Of a stretch of 64,000 bases of DNA, positions 35,731 to 47,000 are shown piece after piece. This stretch comes from Talinum fruticosum. Lineage: Eukaryota > Streptophyta > Magnoliopsida > Caryophyllales > Talinaceae. Made by a program: the position numbers and the translations under genes. Within the stretch, counting starts at the first letter, position 1. The number at the start of each line of letters is the position of its first letter. The stretch is taken from assembly GCA_021018815.1 (NCBI GenBank), contig JAITYX010000016.1, positions 5,037,001 to 5,101,000 on the forward strand. Reading direction: 5' to 3'. The notes under the pieces are model-generated. The model did not search any database and was not told where the DNA came from. It was given only the letters and a program-made list of their open reading frames with translations.

Positions 35731-35996
35731 TATCCAATACCCAATTTGTCAAACTGAATTTTTGCCAGACATGTGAAAGCTATAAAGACTTTCCAATTAT
35801 CCTATCAATCAATTATTATCCAATGGGTGGTCTCCAAGTGGTGAACTAGCATAGGCTGTAAATGACTGTCATGGCCCATGCATCTTGACTAGTCTTTCCA
35901 CGTCAAGTCTTGCGGCTTAAACTATTATATTTCGACCAACTTTGCGTTCATTTTGTGGTTCACTTCCTACATTATTGCTTTGGTTCTTATATATAC
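35731..35996 (+). promoter_or_regulatory. Alpha-amylase promoter: two TATCCA elements and TATA box
   Basis: TATCCA occurs at 35731-35736 and 35817-35822, that is 320 and 235 bp before the ATG. A TATA box (TTATATATAC) lies at 35987-35996, about 60 bp before the ATG. TATCCA is the MYB-bound sugar- and hormone-response element of cereal amylase promoters. No clear GARE (TAACAAA) was seen. Function here is inferred from sequence and gene identity; the hexamer also arises by chance in AT-rich DNA. Confidence 0.4.
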
Positions 35997-36055
35997 CCCT
36001 AATTGTAAGTAACCTATGGCTCAAGCATAATCAAATTCTTATAATTAAAACAAAT

Positions 36056-38022
36056 ATGAAGCCCTTAAATCCTCTCCTCCTTTTTGCACTTTGTCTCTCA
36101 TTCTCCCTTCTTAGCACTTCTGTTACCCCTACGTTGTTGTTTCAGGTAAGTCATGCACGTATAACTGCTATTGACCCATGAATAATCAATTGTATTTTGT
36201 AGTTTCAGTAATATAGGACCGAGGTATCATGTATGTATGTATTAAGCAAATTCTCTATTCCTTGACCCAAAACGTCTATTTGACTTTACCATTATAGAAG
36301 CTTCTTTTCTTAGTTCTTTCTTTATTTTGACGCTTCAGGGATTCAACTGGGAGTCGTCTAATAAAGCAGGAGGCTGGTACAATTCACTCAAAAACTACAT
36401 CGATGATATAGCCAGAGCTGGAGTTACTCATGTTTGGCTTCCTCCACCATCCCATTCAGTTTCACCTCAAGGTAATTAATCATCAGTTTTATTCTTATCT
36501 TGATTAATTTTACCTTTTTTGTGTGTTTTAAACAAGTCATTGTAAGAATTTTCTTTTCTTACTCCTAGAAATTTTGTTGAAAATGTCGTTTATACTAATA
36601 TTTATTACAGACTTTTAGCTCATTTCGGTTATAAATGTTAATCATTTGAGCTCATTCACATACAATAGTTAACTATTTTATCTCATTTAAGCTATAATAG
36701 CTGATTTTAACGGTCATTTCGAACACACCCCAAATAACATACTAAAATAATTTCATGATACAGGGTATTTACCGGGAGGTTGTACGATATTGATGCCTCT
36801 AAATATGGAAATGAAGCTGATTTGAAGGCATTGATAAATGCCTTTCATCAAAAGGGGATTAAATGTGTTGCCGATATAGTAATCAACCATCGTTGTGCTG
36901 ACAAAAAAGATGGAAGAGGTATATATTGTATATTTGAAGGAGGTACTCCGGATGATCGCTTAGATTGGGGCCCTTGGGCCATTTGTAGGGATGATACTCA
37001 ATATTCAGATGGCTCGGGCAACCTCGACACTGGCGCTGGTTATGATGCCGCACCAGATGTAGACCACCTTAACCCGAGGGTGCAGAAGGAGTTGTCTGAC
37101 TGGATGAACTGGCTTAAAACTGAAATCGGATTTGATGGATGGAGGTTTGATTTTGTCAAGGGATATGCTCCAAGCATAACCAAAGTTTACATGGATGCAA
37201 CAAAGCCAGACTTGGCTGTTGGGGAGTTATGGAATTCTCTTTCTTATGGTCAAGATGGAAAACCTAACCCTAACCAAGATGCACATAGAAATGAGCTCGC
37301 AAAGTGGGTTCAAGGCGCAGGTGCAGGAGCTGTCACTGCATTTGATTTCACAACAAAAGGAATTCTTCAAGTTGCTGTTCAAGGTGAGTGGTGGAGAATG
37401 AAAGACTCGAATGGAAACCCTAGCGGAATGATCGGAGTTTTACCCAGGAATGCAGTCACATTCATTGACAATCACGACACAGGATCTACTCAAAAGCTTT
37501 GGCCATTTCCATCTGACAAAGTTATGCAAGGATATGCCTACATTCTCACCCATCCCGGAATTCCCTCAATAGTAAGTTCATATACGTACTGATCAAACGT
37601 GCATCTTTCTGAATAAAAGTCGTCTGATGAAGATATTTTCAAGTTCAAATGATGGGTCATGTTAAAGAACTGGATCGTATAGAGTTGGGTTTTTTCAGCT
37701 CGAGTCATTAACCAAGTAAATATTACTTAACTGTTTATAACATGAAACTTGATCTTCTTTATTGCAGTTCTATGATCATTTCATTGACTGGGGATTGAAA
37801 GAAGACATTGTGAAGCTGACATCCATCAGAACAAGGAACGGGATTAATGAATCGAGTAAGGTGAACATAATGACATCCGATCCCGACCTCTATGTGGCGA
37901 TGATTGATGAGAAGATTATCGTTAAAATCGGATCGAAATATGATATTGGTAATCTTGTTCCATCAAATTTTAAGGTTGCTACCTCTGGACAAGACTACTG
38001 TGTTTGGGAAAAGCAGGGCTAA
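36056..38022 (+). CDS. Secreted alpha-amylase (GH13), four exons
   Basis: Endo-hydrolyses alpha-1,4-glucan bonds of starch. Exons: 36056-36145, 36339-36471, 36764-37571 and 37768-38022, all GT-AG. Exon 1 encodes a hydrophobic signal peptide (~24 residues), so the product is expected to be secreted, as for plant AMY1-type enzymes. The (beta/alpha)8 barrel follows: '[14 protein letters not shown]', 'ADIVINHR', '[13 protein letters not shown]' (nucleophile Asp, residue ~204), '[11 protein letters not shown]' (acid/base Glu, ~229) and '[11 protein letters not shown]' (third Asp, ~313). The last exon holds the C-terminal beta-sheet domain ('[10 protein letters not shown]', 'DYCVWEK'). One base is missing in GGG at 36774-36776: 'YLPG' and '[11 protein letters not shown]' are in different frames. 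With it restored the protein has 428 residues, normal for the family. All catalytic residues are intact. Confidence 0.92.
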
Positions 38023-40470
38023 AATAACATCTTCAAAGCCAACACTGTGGAACTTTCACTTCAATTGCAACTATTTCAATGCTCAACCGCCATCTTATAG
38101 TATGTAATATTGATGCAATAAGTTGGTTGAAAAAATGGAGAAAAAACGAACAAATGTAATTAGTGTTTTTTTCTTAATCAAAAAAGATTATGAAGGTTTT
38201 CTTTGTATGATTTCATTGATGCAAATTAGCTTTCTATCTTTTATTGTGTAGATGCTAACTAGGGTATAACTGGTTATTACCTATCTTTAAAAAAAATGCT
38301 CGTGCGCATGACACTCTACTCAACCACTAAATTTGGTGGGTATAATTTTTTTCATGGAATGACCAGTCGATAAAGTTTCTCTTTATAAATCATATAAAGA
38401 GTGACAACCTAGTCATTAGAAAAACAAATTTGTGGGAGCCCTACAGTTTTTTTTAATAAAAAAGGAGTATTTTAACCATTGTACTTGATACTTTAATTAT
38501 CTAACATATAAAAATTATTTCATGAGATAGAGATGCTTAGTTAACTAAATTAGTTCAAATATATGAACTTAAACTTAGTATGTACAAATTGGTGTAATTA
38601 GTTCAAAAACTCACTAATAGTGTATAACAACTAGCAAGGGGATGTAAGGTTGTAAACATTACGTGGTGAGTCGTAAAGAAAATTTTATGTTGATTTGGAT
38701 TTAAACTCGAAACTTTTCATAAATTTTAAATTAGTTAATTCAACTATAACTTATATATTATGTATGAAGACCTGGTAGTTTTTCTGATGACTAGGTTATC
38801 ACTTTTTCTAATTATAATTATATATGATTCATTTATCCAGTAATTATTTTATAGTAGGAGTATATATATATTTTATCTGAAAAAGTATAGAGTACAGACA
38901 TTGCTGCCCTACCTTCCCTGTTCTATTTTATCTCGTCCTATATAGTTATTTCACATGTCATTATTCATGGTTATTATAGCCCCTTTTGGATGCAAAACTT
39001 GAATTATTTTTTCTAAATTTACGATAAACTAATAAGAAAATGTTGATTTTCAAGTTTAATTTGATACATTGCTATTATATTATAGTCAATTATAGTTTCT
39101 TTCCTTCTTTTTTTTTTTTTTTTCTAAAATCAGCTCTAAGAGACTAAGATCCATTCTTTGTATTTTAATCACTTCATATTCCTCTTTTTCATTCAGTAGA
39201 ACTATTTCTTTGCTAATATTTCATACTTCAAAAAAAATCCCTCGTAATATAAGGTCCTTGTAGGTGTACTTATTTTGTATGAAGTCTTTAAGTTTTATAA
39301 ATTTTTATATATTTCCTAATTTTCTCGAGAAATTTTCCGTCTAAATATTCCTACTAAAGTTGCACAAAATTTTACATATTTCTTATCTTAATTTCAATTC
39401 AATTCAAGTTATATTTTCTTTTCTATAGATTATTACATATTCATACATATTTCAAATTCTCATATAATTTTTGGACATATTTCCAATAAAATGTACAAAC
39501 TTCTGAAAATTTCTGTACTCAAGCTAAATATACCCAATTTCTATAAATTAAAAAAAAAAAAAAACCTAATTTGTATGTACAACATATAAAAGATCCCTCT
39601 TTTTTTCATATGTAGATTGGTTGTTAGATTATCAATGCAATTGTCGTTTGGTCCTGTCCCAAGTTACGTAAAATTATCATGTATTTCGATTTTCGATTCA
39701 TTTTTGTTCGTTTCGTTCATTTCTTCTCTTTTCTATTACTCATTTCTACTCGTTTTTATTCGTTTCGTTCATTTCGCTTCCATTTTTTATTTATATATAT
39801 TTTTTTATGTAACTTCGAATAAGCTTAAAGTAACCTGCTCCAATCCAAACCCGCACGGCAATGCAATGCTTTCATGATATGGTATTTGTATTTAATCATC
39901 TTATGCCATATTATCACATAAGGGGAATTACATTACAATCTTTAATTTGGATTAATACTAATCATATGATTTTAACGCCAGTCTTATTTCATATGGAATT
40001 TTAAATGAGTCGAAATAATAGTACAATACAATAGAAAAAGATGAACCATAAATATGAGTTTTAAAATGCCAAAACTCTCGATCTTAATTTAAAAGTCAAG
40101 AATTTATTGATAGTTAACTATTTATGCATGGTATGTGGTATTAGATTATTCGTAGCTTGGTACAAACTTGGAGTTGAGCCTAGTATGTAACTTCGATTAT
40201 GAAAAGGGAAAAAACCCCGAAATTCAATGTAGCCTCTACTTCGAGTTCATAGCAAGAAAATAATAGCATGAATTTGAATTATTGTTCATATGTTTCACAG
40301 AAAATTGTATCCACCATAACAACAATTCATAAGGTTATTGTTTGAAGAATTGAACCTAAGGCAATTTTATACGTCATCAATTCGTAGCCATAGCCCACAG
40401 TAACCATTCTACAAGTGCACACAAATGACAATATCTTTAAGCAAAATTGGTCTTAACTTCTTTTTTTTTT
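38023..40470. other. AT-rich intergenic DNA
   Basis: Amylase 3' UTR and ~2.4 kb of AT-rich DNA. At 39685-39785 a 'ttcgtttcgttcatttc' -type repetitive stretch resembles the reverse complement of 32450-32580. No gene is supported. Confidence 0.5.
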
Positions 40471-40477
40471 TTTTAAA

Positions 40478-40600
40478 GGAGCCACAAAGGACAGTATAAT
40501 AATAAATAAATAAAAAATCAAACCTGAAAATTAATATATTCGGGACATTAGTCTTGACCACCACAAAACCGAGACCTCATAGGTATAAAAACTCATCATG
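40478..40600 (-). mobile_element. SINE-like fragment downstream of WD40 copy C
   Basis: Starts after a T run with 'gccacaaaggacagtata', like the copies at 10911 and 29980, and has a box B-like 'CAGGTTTGATTTTTT' on the minus strand. Confidence 0.35.
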
Positions 40601-41034
40601 ATGCATGGGCACAATGTGCAATTTGAACTTGCATTTAGAAAAAGCACTCATGAAGTGCATAAGATAAACACACAACACTAAATAAAGCTCAACAAATTTG
40701 AATGGCATTAGCATCATTAGAGGTCCTAAAGCTCAACAAATTATCAACAAACAGATTAGACAGGGCCTTACATCTCTGTACCCCCATGCACTACAAATTC
40801 AACTAAAAACCCTACACAAAGGTGCACACACACACACGGCCACGCCCACCAGTTAATTTGAATAGCGCATCCCAAAAATTAAAAAAAAAACTAAAACGAA
40901 GGGAGAGAATAAAAGGAGCGAGAAAATCAACTTAATACAGTCAATTTCATGGTACAGGCATGTCTATAGAGACATGAACTTGACACAACAGCTCAACTCG
41001 GCTGTTGCGAAGAGGATCGGCAAAGATACAACTC

Positions 41035-44000
41035 TCAGTTGGACCATACATGAACTAGGCCGTGCCTATTACCAGTATATATCTCATTACGCTCTTCATC
41101 ATAGAAGAGAGCTGTGATGTCTTCCAAAGCCTCGGCAGGTGTACTCCTAATCCGTGAAGCTTTTACTCGCTTCTTGGAGGAGCTGCTACTACTGCAACTG
41201 CAGTCGTCCTCCACAGTCGAGCAGTTGTCTGCTCTTATTTTGGCAAGGCATTTCCCAGTCAAGATGTTACTTACATTAATCGAACCAGCTGCAAAGTAGA
41301 TTAATCACCATTACAACACAACTAGATCAGCTTCAACGCCATGGAGAGGTTGTTCAAGGAAAAGTGCCCCATGAAATTCTTCAATTGAGAGTTAAGACCC
41401 AGGAAAAGGCGGCTAGACAAACGGTAGCATAGTTGATTTCATCTTATAGACAGTTTCATCGTAATGGTTCTTGTAATTTGAGATTCAATAATTGCAAAGC
41501 ATATTTCAGATCCCCTTGCAAAAGCTAGTCTCTCTCTCTCCTAAATTTTAGAAGTGTACTGAAAATTCCAGGCTTTAAAATTTTAAATTTGAATGGTATA
41601 GATGAAAACATACACATGAGGTTTCACTTGTTCATTTCATTAATGAAGATTTAAAGATGGATTTATCTGTTACTAATGCTACTAATCTCTTACTCAGTAA
41701 AAATATAAAGGAAGCTAATTTAAGAAGGATCAGAACTTCACCGTTTCCTTCTGATACAGGATCATCTGAATCAGCCTTGCAATAGGAGATAATAAGATCT
41801 TGGTCACTTGTGATGTATATGTTGTTGGTGTTGCAGTCAGGATGCCACAAGAGGTGATCCTCGAATGAAGTAACAAGCTCCCCCGGAAGTTCCAAACAGC
41901 AACTGTTCGGTTCCTGAAAGTCAAGAACAATTGATTCTCATAAAGAAAGATGAATGCTGATGGTGTCATAAAGTCAGTTTTGCTGACTTCTGTTAATTCC
42001 GAATTGCGAACCTGCAATTATTGGTAACATGCAATTAGCTCTCAATAAACATACACCAGCTATATAACAGGATCTGGGAAGATGAGCATAAGAAGGCTCA
42101 ACAGAGATCCTCACATCAAGAATCTGAAGATTCTCATTTTCTTGCTTGACCAAGAGCTTTTCATTAAATTGTTCAATGAAGTCCACCTTCTTGTTCCGAT
42201 GAATCAGATGATTGAATGATTTCAGAACAGTACCATCCTCAATTGACAGAATTTTCAGAGGAACATGGCCAGTACCTTTGGTAAATATCAACAACATGAT
42301 ACCTGGACTGCTTACAGAAAAAGCAAACAGCAGAGACCATCATTATATATAAAGATCATGTAGATGTGTTGTCTGCAAAAGCAAGACAACACAACAATAG
42401 AAACATGTCAAAGTGAGAGAATACAACATGCAATTTAATCACTCAATAAAGCCATGAATGTAACACCATATAGTTTGATTGGGTGTATTACTTGCTTTCC
42501 TTAGGAGTGGGCTGAACTCATGAACTTCCAAGAACCAAAACTAGAAGAATGTAGCATAGCTAACCTATTGCTAAAGGCTAAATTAACTGCTAGCCAAAAA
42601 CTAAAAAGAAAAAAGAATTGAAACCAAACTTGAAACTACTTGAAGAACATCAATTTCCAAATACATCAATTTTTAGAAAGAAAGCAGAACACCTGATAGG
42701 TTCATTAACAAAAAACAAAATAAAAAGAATGAATCAACACAATATCGGGGCATTACAATGGTCTGTGAATTTGCACAAATAGGAAGGAAATTTTCATTGA
42801 AAGGGAAAAGAATCAAAGAGATTACCTGATCTTAATCTCCTGAATATTTTTGTCAGAAATCGAGTACAACATTGTATAGTTCTTCAAATCAAATACCTTG
42901 TAAACACTGAACAGAATCAAAACAAAAGTAAGCCATCTATTCAGAATATACACATAGAAATGACAAAAAATAAACCAGAAGCAACTAGAAAAATGCCACT
43001 TCCAAAAAGTTACCTGTCCTGGGCAGAATAAGTGAGCACCTTTCCATTTACGTCATCAAACTCTACAAAGCCCGGCCATTTCAATGACTCAGACTCAAAA
43101 AGGGCAAAACCAGCATCAGGTTTCCCTCTCTTTATGTATCTGGGACATTTGAACAGATACTTAAGTTGGGAAAGGCACAAACAAGCTCATCACAGTATAA
43201 GAACTTCAGTAGTTAATTTTCTTGTTTCCTGTCATTTGATAACACTCTTAATTTGAGGACACATAAAGGAAGATTGGATTACTCACTCAATCCTCGTCGT
43301 TCTGCATTTCAAAGAGCTGAAATTATCAGAAGCATAAACTGAAACTGTGATAAGGGAATCGTTATTTTTGTTGTAGAACAAACTTCTTATAACTTCATCA
43401 GGACTGACATTCAGAAAGCATATTCTCTGGTTTGTTTCTGCAATCACAAATACTTCCAATTTTAGTCCAATTCCACTATTACACATCAGTTCAGTAAGGA
43501 GATTAATTTAACTATATGATATTGCAACTTGCCTCTGCTAAACGCTGCACAAATGCCAGACTGTGCAAGAGCAAATACAATGTCATGCGCTGCTACAATT
43601 TCAATAATTTTTGATCTTTTCCTCAGGAAAGGTAATATTGTTGGGCAGTGCCCTTTGGGATCATGAGTATCATACTCTTGCTGAAGCAGCAGAACAAAAA
43701 CAAAATAAGAATAGACGAATTAACTTTAATTAAGGAATACAAGTATACAACAAATAAAGAAAAGACGAAAGGGTAAAGAAGCCATCACGCTGTGGCCAAG
43801 GATGGTACATCCACAAGAGAGTAGGGTGATAGAAATGACTCAAAAATTGCTCATCATGTCTCCACCATCCTAAAGCAGAGTATAGCTTGGATTACAAGAG
43901 TGAATCTAACTGATGGCACAGGCTCATTATAGTAACATAGATGCCCACACTAAAGTGATTGACCCAGAGAAAGAGAGCCTGCTACCTTCCTTTTCTTCAA

Positions 44001-47000
44001 CAATAGCAAAATTATTGCACGTAGTTCAATGTACAATCCTTGATAGCAATTATGATAGAGCTAACCGCTCTCCTCATTCTCATCCCCTCAGTTTTGCAAC
44101 CAAAACGATCTTCCCCAAACATCTCAGTGCAATCAATAAAGCTATTTTACACTGCTCAAAAAGCAAAAAAAAAAAAAAAAAGGCACTACACAAGCTCCAA
44201 ACCCTAGTTCTTTACACAGTGACACTTTGCAAGCTATCGAACACCACTACCTCATTTGAGGGAAACAAAAGGGGGGTACTTATTGAATCTCCCACATATT
44301 CACATCCCTCTCCCTCTCCCTCTCCCTCTCGTTCCCTTTCTAGCTCCTCATCATTACAAGCAAATATATCAGGCTCCTCAACACCCTAATTCAGATAGCA
44401 AGCTATGTTGCTGCCAGAAAGCAAAACCAAAAGCATTACAAAAGCTAGTCCATTTGTAAGCATAAATTCTACCAGAATAGTACGTTTCACAGAGGAGGAA
44501 ATTTCAAAACCAAAACCATATCCCAATCTAGCACAGCAAAACCATTCTATAACAACAAAGACATGCACTGATCCAGCATTCTTTCAGAATTTCAGAAGAT
44601 ATTATTCTATTTTTTATTCTTTCCTTAGACAATTAGTGTTTTTGTTGCAATAGGAATTATACTCATTTTACAGTTATTAGGACTTCCTTAGATTAGGGTA
44701 GGAAGTTAGGAAATAAATATTACCTTATTTTCTTTCTTATTTTTCAAGAAATGGCACGGTTGTAGCCCCTACCCCTCAAACCCTAGTTTTGTATTCCTTT
44801 CTTTGTTCTCTTTTCTAGATTGTTGGGATTACTACTTGTCGTATAATCCATGGTCAGCCCTTTTTACTTTATTTTTTTCAATTGTTTAGGGTACTATAGT
44901 TTATTCATATCAAGCTCAACATTTAAAAAACAAAAAAAATCCTAGTTTTTGGCCCCTATCTCATCCCTTCACACTCATCTATATCTGAGTCGACCGTAAT
45001 GTGCGATATTTAGCCAATTTTTCGCTGGGTTTATGGATTTGAGAGGAGGCAACATCAACAACCAGAAAACAAAAAAGTGACTACATTTGCACGTGACTCG
45101 AATAAATAGTAACCACCACAACCCTATTAATTCCCACCAACTATTCTCCTAAAGCCTAGGCCACTGAAAAATAGAATAAAGGAGATACTCAAGGCAGCAC
45201 CCACCAAATTGGGATGAGATTTCAGAGATATCAAGCCCTAAATTTTCATTTTTTAAAATTCAATCAACATAAGCATACAAGGGCAATGAGATAAAGGATG
45301 CCAAGAGTTATTTAATTGTCACACCAATTAGAAAGCATCCAAATACAAAGTACCATGGAAATAAGGAGAAACACAAAATAATCCTAGCCAATAAAATTTA
45401 AAAAACAAATAGGCACATGGCTAATTCAAATTCAAATGTGGGAATTGTACAAATAGTACAATACCATATCTGTCTTTTCTGGCTGGCAATACACTCAAAT
45501 TTGAGGAGCGAGGATCCATATTTGAAGATATATTTTTCTAAAAGATGTGCTTTAGACCGGTGGTCTTTCATGCCACACAAAAAAAAATGTCTTGCTCTTT
45601 CTTTTGTGGAAATTCCAAAATAAAATCTCTTCAACTATTATTGGAATTAAATGTCTTTACTCTCTTCAAAAACAATAGGAAACAAAGCAATAAATGATGT
45701 TCCCTTTTTTATTACCTAGGGTAGAGAGGACAAGCCTTTTGGGATGAAAGGATTAAAAATTTGAATTAGATTTGCGCACATATCCTGTGAGTCGTTGCCC
45801 GAAACCAGAATGGGTGTCCATTTGGGGACAGAGGGAGTAAAAAGTGCATTAGATTTGCACATGTATCCTCCGAGCTATGTCTTAAAACCCAAATAGGTGT
45901 CCATTCTGGAGTCTGTTGGATAGTTTCTAGAAAACTAATTTCCCCGACTTCAAATCCTTGCTAGAATTTCTTTACAAGTAGACCAAATAAGCTCTCCGTG
46001 GACTACTTGCACACCTTTTTCAAGTTACATAAATGCCTCTAAGTATCAAAGAAACCCGAGCATCAAATTTTGAATTTCCGGCAGTTAACATTGTGTGAAA
46101 ATCAGCCTCAATCGCTAGGTTAAGCGTCATTAGCCTAAAAGCCTCGGCATGCCTTTGCAATAAACTATTTGAGCTTTTCATACACCTCTCACATAGCATT
46201 TGGAAGAAAACAAATGCATAAAACACCAAAGGAAAAATCACATAAAAATTGCACTTGTTGGCATATTGATACAGTTGATTTTGAAAGCTAATTTCACCAG
46301 TTATATGAACCCCAACTCCATATTGTCTCCAACTTGATTCATGAATGATGGACCTTCTTAAACCTTATTCTAGAGTAGAGCACCTCAAAGTTTTGAGAAT
46401 TTAGGTAAATAGATGCATAATAAAACAGGTCTCTGAACCAATGAACCTGTTTTCATCTCCTCAAAATGAGTGTTGTTCTTTCTTGTCTAGATATGGTTTG
46501 CAACTTGCTTTTATGCATCACAACTCTGCCTCTTAGAGACGATATGCCCTCAAATTCTAATCATATTGACTCTACGGCAATATGGATTCCACCCTTCTTG
46601 GATATTTTATGAGTACTTGAAACTCTTGGGGAATGTGTTACTTGAATATATCATCACAAGACACATCAAGGCCATTGGAACCTCCACAGATTAGGGAATG
46701 GAAATTGACAAGGGTAGAGGCCCTTTTTTGCAAAGCTCAGCTATGTTTGTGGATAAAAAACATGTCTAGGGAAAAATAACTTCTATTTTGATGAAGGGAA
46801 AAATGAAATGGTGCAGACAATGTAGAAAGAAAGCAAGCGACTCACCAAAGGCTAAAGCTTGGACATTCAGGGGTGAAATATCAAGAGATTGAAGGTAAAA
46901 TGCAATGAAATGGGCTAACCCTTACACCAAATGCCAACAGAATTCCAAAATGGACACATCCAATTTTTAAGTCACAAAGAATACATGGTCATTTGTGCAG

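Noticed and set aside
43913..44653. Plus-strand frames of 158 and 82 residues inside WD40 copy C intron 1
   Set aside because: Composition follows simple-sequence tracts (A run, CCCTCT repeats); no splice context or family resemblance.
31565..45900. Repeated units that could suggest a CRISPR-like array
   Set aside because: Only two or a few degenerate units each, no regular spacers, and the genome is a plant.
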